Origin: Kiritimatiellales bacterium
Lineage (GTDB): Bacteria > Verrucomicrobiota > Kiritimatiellia > Kiritimatiellales > Pontiellaceae
Assembly: GCA_015486775.1 (NCBI GenBank)
Contig: WFRA01000057.1
Location: forward strand, 1 to 10,410
Direction: 5' to 3'
DNA length: 10,410 nt
A model generated the notes under the pieces. The model made no database searches. It was given only the letters and a program-made list of their open reading frames with translations, and was not told the DNA's origin. A program made the translations under genes and the position numbers. Shown here in pieces: positions 6,483-10,410 of the stretch (position 1 is its first letter; every line of letters starts with the position of its first letter).

Positions 6483-9400
6483 CGGTCGATCCGGTGGGGG
6501 GAACCAATCCCGACCTCGCCATTCGCGACGGCCAGGTGCCCAACCGGTTCAACAACGACGCCTTTTCGGAAGTCGCCAGCTCCACGGTCGGCGACAGCAC
6601 CATCGTTGTTCCACCTTCGCTTACGGATGGCGATTTCTATGTGACGGTCTACGGCGATGCGCCCTTCGGCTTCAACCTCCGCAATCGCGAGCCGATCATC
6701 ACCCAGATCGATTTCAGCAGCAGCACGGTGAACGACGATCCCGACCGGGCGGGGTGGCGCTTTTTCGCCGTCTCGGACATTGCCCAGCAGCTGGGGCAGC
6801 TCGGCTGGCTGCTGGAGCTTACCAACCAGGTGGCCGGCTCCGAGATCGCGATCCGCCGCAACTTTGTGCCGGGCCGCCGGAGATATCGCCAGAACGGGAG
6901 CTCGGCGGTGAGCGAAGCTGCCCACAACGACCAGTCCAGCACGCTCGGGTTCCTCCAGGATCCCGACCACGAGGCGGATGTGTGGTATGTCGGGGTCTAT
7001 TCCCCCGAAGCCGCGCTTGGCGCATTCCAACTGGACAGCGGGCCGGAGGATATCACCGAAATCCAAATGGACGGCTACACCAGCTCCACGGTCGGGCTGG
7101 CTTCCAAGAGTTGGAACTTCTACCATGTCGAAGTTCCCGCCCAGACCAACGCTCAAGCGGCGCTCGGCTGGGAACTGCGCATGGCCGAGTGGAGCGCGGA
7201 GCGGCCACACATGGTGATCCGCCGGGGGCAGCTTCCCGAGACCCTGGGCACTTCCTACTACTGGAGCCCAGCGGTGCAAACCACCTGGCCCAGCGGGAAC
7301 CAGTGGGGCAACCACGACCGGGACTGGTCGGACTACACCTACGACCCCGATAGCCATCCCTATCCGCAACCCCTGCTTTCCATGGCGATGGGGGCGCCGC
7401 TCGAACCGGGGAACTACTATATCGGGTTCTACAACAACGGAGTGTCGCCAGCGGAATTTTCCTTCACCAGCTCCTCGATCGGTTCCAACCTCACCTACGG
7501 CGTCACGCAAATCCCGTTCAGCGGCGGAAGCGCCACCATCACCAACCTGCCGCCGCGCGGAGTGGCCTATTTCTCCGTCACCGTTCCAAGCAACGCCCCG
7601 AGCTGGGAGGTGCAGCTCGAAAACACGGTGGGCGAAACCATGCTCTTCATCCGCGAAGGCCGCGTCCCGACCTGGCAGATGGCGGCGGGGTCAACCTTGT
7701 CCCCCGGCCAATCGTTCTCCAGAATGACCCGCCTGAAGAAAACGGGCGACGAACATTTCATCCTCCTTCCCGAGCCGGGCGAAACCGCCATTCCCGCAGG
7801 CGACTACTACCTGATGGTGGTTGGCGAGGGCATCAATCCATCGAATCCAACCATTGGAAGCGGAACCTCCTCCGCCATCCTCCGCAGCCTGGGAAGCGCG
7901 GCCGTCGCCAGCCTGGGCTCGCTTCCGCCCGCCGGGGAACTGGTGTACACCAACAGCTATCCCTCTGGAAAAATCGGATTGGTCGATTTCGATGTGCCCG
8001 CCGGCATCCAGGCATTGGAAGTCCGGCTCGAGCAGCGTACGGGATATCCGCGGATGCACCTCCGGCAGGGAACGCAATTCCCCGCGGGGCCGGGATACGG
8101 CATCTATTCCGGCCAGACGGCGGATCTGTACGATGAGCAGATCATCACGATCCCCAATCCTTCGGCGGGAACCTATTCGTTGACAATCGGCGACAAAAAC
8201 GGCACGCCGATCAGCGGAGCCTACATCCTGCGGGTCGTTGCGCTGGGCGCCGCCGAAATCGCCTTCGACTCCACCGAAATCCACACGGCGACCTGCGCGC
8301 CGAAACAGTGGCGCTACTTCCATGTCGACATCCCCGCCCAGGTCGGCGGCGAGGATGTCGCGGGATGGGAACTGCGCCTGGTGCAGTGGGCGGGCCACCG
8401 CCCGTACATGGTGGTTCGCCGCGACCTGCTTCCGGAGGGCGTCGGCACATCGTGGTACTACCCGAACAGCAGCACCTCCTGGCCCTCCGGGGGACAGTGG
8501 AGCACTTCCGGAAACGACTGGACGGGGCACGGCTACGACCCGGGTTCCTCCCATCTCTATCCACAATACCTGCTTTCGATGGGCATGGACCGGCCGCTCT
8601 CCCCGGGGAGCTACTACATCGGTTTCTACAACGACTCCACCACCGCCACCGGCCTCTGCTCCTTTGCCAGCCGGGCGATCGGCCAAGGCATGTCCTACGA
8701 GCCGCAGCCCATCGCCTTTGCCGGCGGCACCGCGACGCTCACCAACCTGGCCTCCCGAGGGGTGGCCTACTTCACCGTCGATGTCCCAAGCAACACCCCG
8801 TGCTGGGAGGTGGAGCTTGAAAACACGCTCGGCGAATCGGAACTCTACATCCGCAAGAGCCATCCCCCCACCTGGACCATGAACAGCGGCCCGACCCGTT
8901 CCCCCGATGCGGCGATTTCGCTGATGACCCGGCTCCAGAAAACCGGGAACGAGCATTTTGTGCTGCAACCCGCCGGCGGAGCAAGCACAATTCCCGCAGG
9001 CACCTACTGGCTGATGGTGGTCGGCGAGGGGCAGAACCCCTCCGGCAACGAAACCGGAACGGGCAGTTCCGACATCGTCCTGCACAGCCTCGGCAGCCCC
9101 GCGCCCGCGGATCTGGGCACGCTGCCCGGCGCCGGGGAGCTGGTGCAGCCCGACAGCTATGTTTCCGGCCAGATCAAGCGCTACCAGTTCGAGGTGCCCC
9201 TCGGCGTCCTCTCCATGGAAGTCCGGCTGGAAGACCGGGTGGGAAGCCCCGAGATGAACCTCCGCTCCGATACCAATTTTCCGAACGGCACCAGCTACGG
9301 AACCTATTCCGGCTACTCCCCCGAAAACCAGAACGCATCCATCATCACTCTGGCCAATCCAACCCCTGGAACCTACTCGCTGATGGTGAACGATTCGCGG

Positions 9401-10410
9401 GACGCATCGTCGGTCGCTGCGGGGTCGTACACCCTGCGCATCGTCACGGCCGGAACCACGGACATCGACTTCGACCGGGGCGGCGCGAGCAATGTGGTTC
9501 TCAACCCCCAGTCCTGGATCTACTACAAGGTCGAAGTTCCTGCCCAGACGCCCCGGGGCACGGACATGCTCGGCTGGGAACTGCGCACCACCGAATGGAG
9601 CGGGAGCCACCCCTACATGGTGGCCTGCCGCGACCAGCTTCCCTCGGGGATCGGCACCACCATGTACTACCCCTTCACCATGACCACCTGGACCGCCGGC
9701 CAGCAGTGGAGCGCGTATGCCTACGACTGGACGGGCTACTTCTATTCGCCCTCCGGCCAGTCCTATCCGCAATTCCTGCTCTCCATGGGGATGCACCGCC
9801 CGTTGGATCCCGGAACCTACTACATCGGTTTCTACAACCCCTCCACCACGACCGACAGCACCTTCAGCTTTGCCAGCAGCGGCATCGGGCTGGGAATGAC
9901 CTACGATCCGCGCGCCATCGACTTCGACGGCGGGAGCGTCGCGATCAGCAACCTGCCCGCCCACGCGGTGGCGTACTATTCCGTCGAGGTGCCCTCCAAC
10001 ACCCCGAGCTGGGAGGTGGAGCTCGAAAACATTTCCGGCGAAACCCTGCTGGATATCCGCAGGGGATACGTCCCCACCTGGGGGGCGAACGGCGCACCGA
10101 GTTTTTCTCCCGGATCAAACATTGGCCAGATGGCCAAGCTCCAGAAAACGGGCGACGAACACTATGTGCTTCTTCCAGAGGGTGGAAGTTCCACCATCCC
10201 GCCGGGCACCTACTACCTGATGATCGTCAGCGAAGGGGAAGACCCCGGGGGGAATACCATCGGCGACGGCAGCGCCTCCGCAATTCTCCGCAGCCTGGGC
10301 GAGGCGCCCTTGACCGACCTGGGCGCACTGCCCCCGGGCGGCAGCCTCTCCTACTCCAACCACTACGGTGTCGGCGAAATCAACCTCTGCCGCGTTGCCA
10401 TCCCCACCAA
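6224..10410 (+). CDS. Giant secreted PPC-module protein, continuation after the frameshift, open at the right edge
   Basis: About 1,395 codons without a stop, continuing the protein begun at 5265. The rest of the third module and two more (from about 6374 and 6698) come first, with cores AWEVTV...LAIRDGQVP and GWLLELTN...IAIRRNFVP. From about 7046 a three-module block (A, B, C; about 400 residues) repeats in tandem. A has GWELRxxEW, PYMVxRxxLP and a Trp/Tyr-rich stretch ending LLSMxM...YYIGFYN. B has VAYFSVxVPSN, SWEVxLEN, IRxGxxPTW and YYLMVVGEG. C has ALEVRLE...MHLRQG and GTYSL. All modules share the PPC-like pattern of Trp/Glu strand, hydrophobic-x-I/L-R and Pro. Cysteine is rare and appears only in later repeats. 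PPC modules usually flank secreted proteases or other exported enzymes, but no catalytic domain is visible here; the C-terminus is outside the window. A separate start after the frameshift is unlikely, because module three would lose its first half. Confidence 0.85.
7112..8308 (+). repeat. 400-residue A-B-C module repeat, unit 1
   Basis: Counted from the Trp codon of WNFYHVEVPAQ to the equivalent Trp of the next unit: 1197 bp, 399 residues. Module A carries LGWELRMAEW; B starts near GVAYFSV (7562) with SWEVQLEN and IREGRVPTW; C has LVDFDVPAG near 7979 and GTYSLTI. The module A strand preceding the anchor begins about 65 bp earlier. Confidence 0.85.
8309..9514 (+). repeat. 400-residue A-B-C module repeat, unit 2
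   Basis: Same order from WRYFHVDIPAQ: 1206 bp, 402 residues. A has AGWELRLVQW and RPYMVVRRDLLP; B has GVAYFTVDVPSN and CWEVELEN; C has SMEVRLEDRVG and GTYSLMV. It differs from unit 1 at many residues yet keeps length within 3 codons, so the duplication is old and under length constraint. Confidence 0.85.
9515..10410 (+). repeat. 400-residue A-B-C module repeat, unit 3, cut by the window edge
   Basis: From WIYYKVEVPAQ. Modules A (LGWELRTTEW, HPYMVACRDQLP) and B (AVAYYSVEVPSN, SWEVELEN, IRRGYVPTW, YYLMIVSEG) are complete. Module C has just begun (LGALPPGGSLSYSN, CRVAIPT) when the window ends after 896 bp. Confidence 0.85.

Noticed and set aside
6212..7510. 432-codon open frame on the minus strand
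   Set aside because: Antisense shadow of the giant protein gene. It has no recognisable motif, whereas the plus frame continues the PPC-like modules.
7691..9964. 757-codon open frame on the minus strand
   Set aside because: It lies opposite the repeat-bearing plus-strand frame. Its Gly/Val/Arg/His-rich translation shows no domain, and its length follows from GC-rich third positions and the repeats. The plus frame shows protein-level repeat conservation.

Overview
The window looks like ordinary chromosome from a GC-rich (by eye about 60%) Gram-negative bacterium. The evidence is a secreted protein with an outer-membrane beta-barrel pattern ending in Phe, strong Shine-Dalgarno sites, and a long PurL with a PurS-like N-terminus. 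The gene style would fit the PVC superphylum (for example Kiritimatiellota/Verrucomicrobiota). That placement is an impression from family resemblance and has not been tested. I see no tRNA, rRNA, CRISPR, transposase, integrase or phage gene.

Left half (1-5060), all on the minus strand and read right to left: ilvD (dihydroxy-acid dehydratase, branched-chain amino acid synthesis), then 4 nt later a small beta-barrel outer-membrane protein of unknown function, then after a 114-nt gap purL (FGAM synthase, purine synthesis), whose 3' end lies off the left edge. The barrel gene's ribosome binding site is made from the last codons of ilvD, so these two are almost certainly co-transcribed and translationally coupled.

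Centre (5061-5264): a divergent intergenic region. It holds a perfect 11-bp inverted repeat and, next to it, a sigma70-type promoter facing right (TTGACT, 17 nt, TAATTT). The promoter's spacer contains the inverted repeat CCCCC-GCGA-GGGGG.

Right half (5265-10410+), plus strand: one very large exported protein of more than 1,700 codons, open at the right edge. It consists of a signal sequence followed by at least 13 consecutive beta-sandwich-type modules resembling bacterial pre-peptidase C-terminal (PPC) domains. Five diverse modules come first. Then comes a higher-order tandem repeat of about 400 residues (three different modules, A-B-C), present 2.75 times before the window ends. The reading frame is broken once near 6220 by an apparent single-base loss, after which the same protein continues in another frame to the window edge. 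The break may be an assembly error or a real mutation.

The most interesting items are this modular surface or secreted protein and the coupling of a biosynthetic dehydratase to an outer-membrane protein. I found no convincing new enzymatic or defence system.
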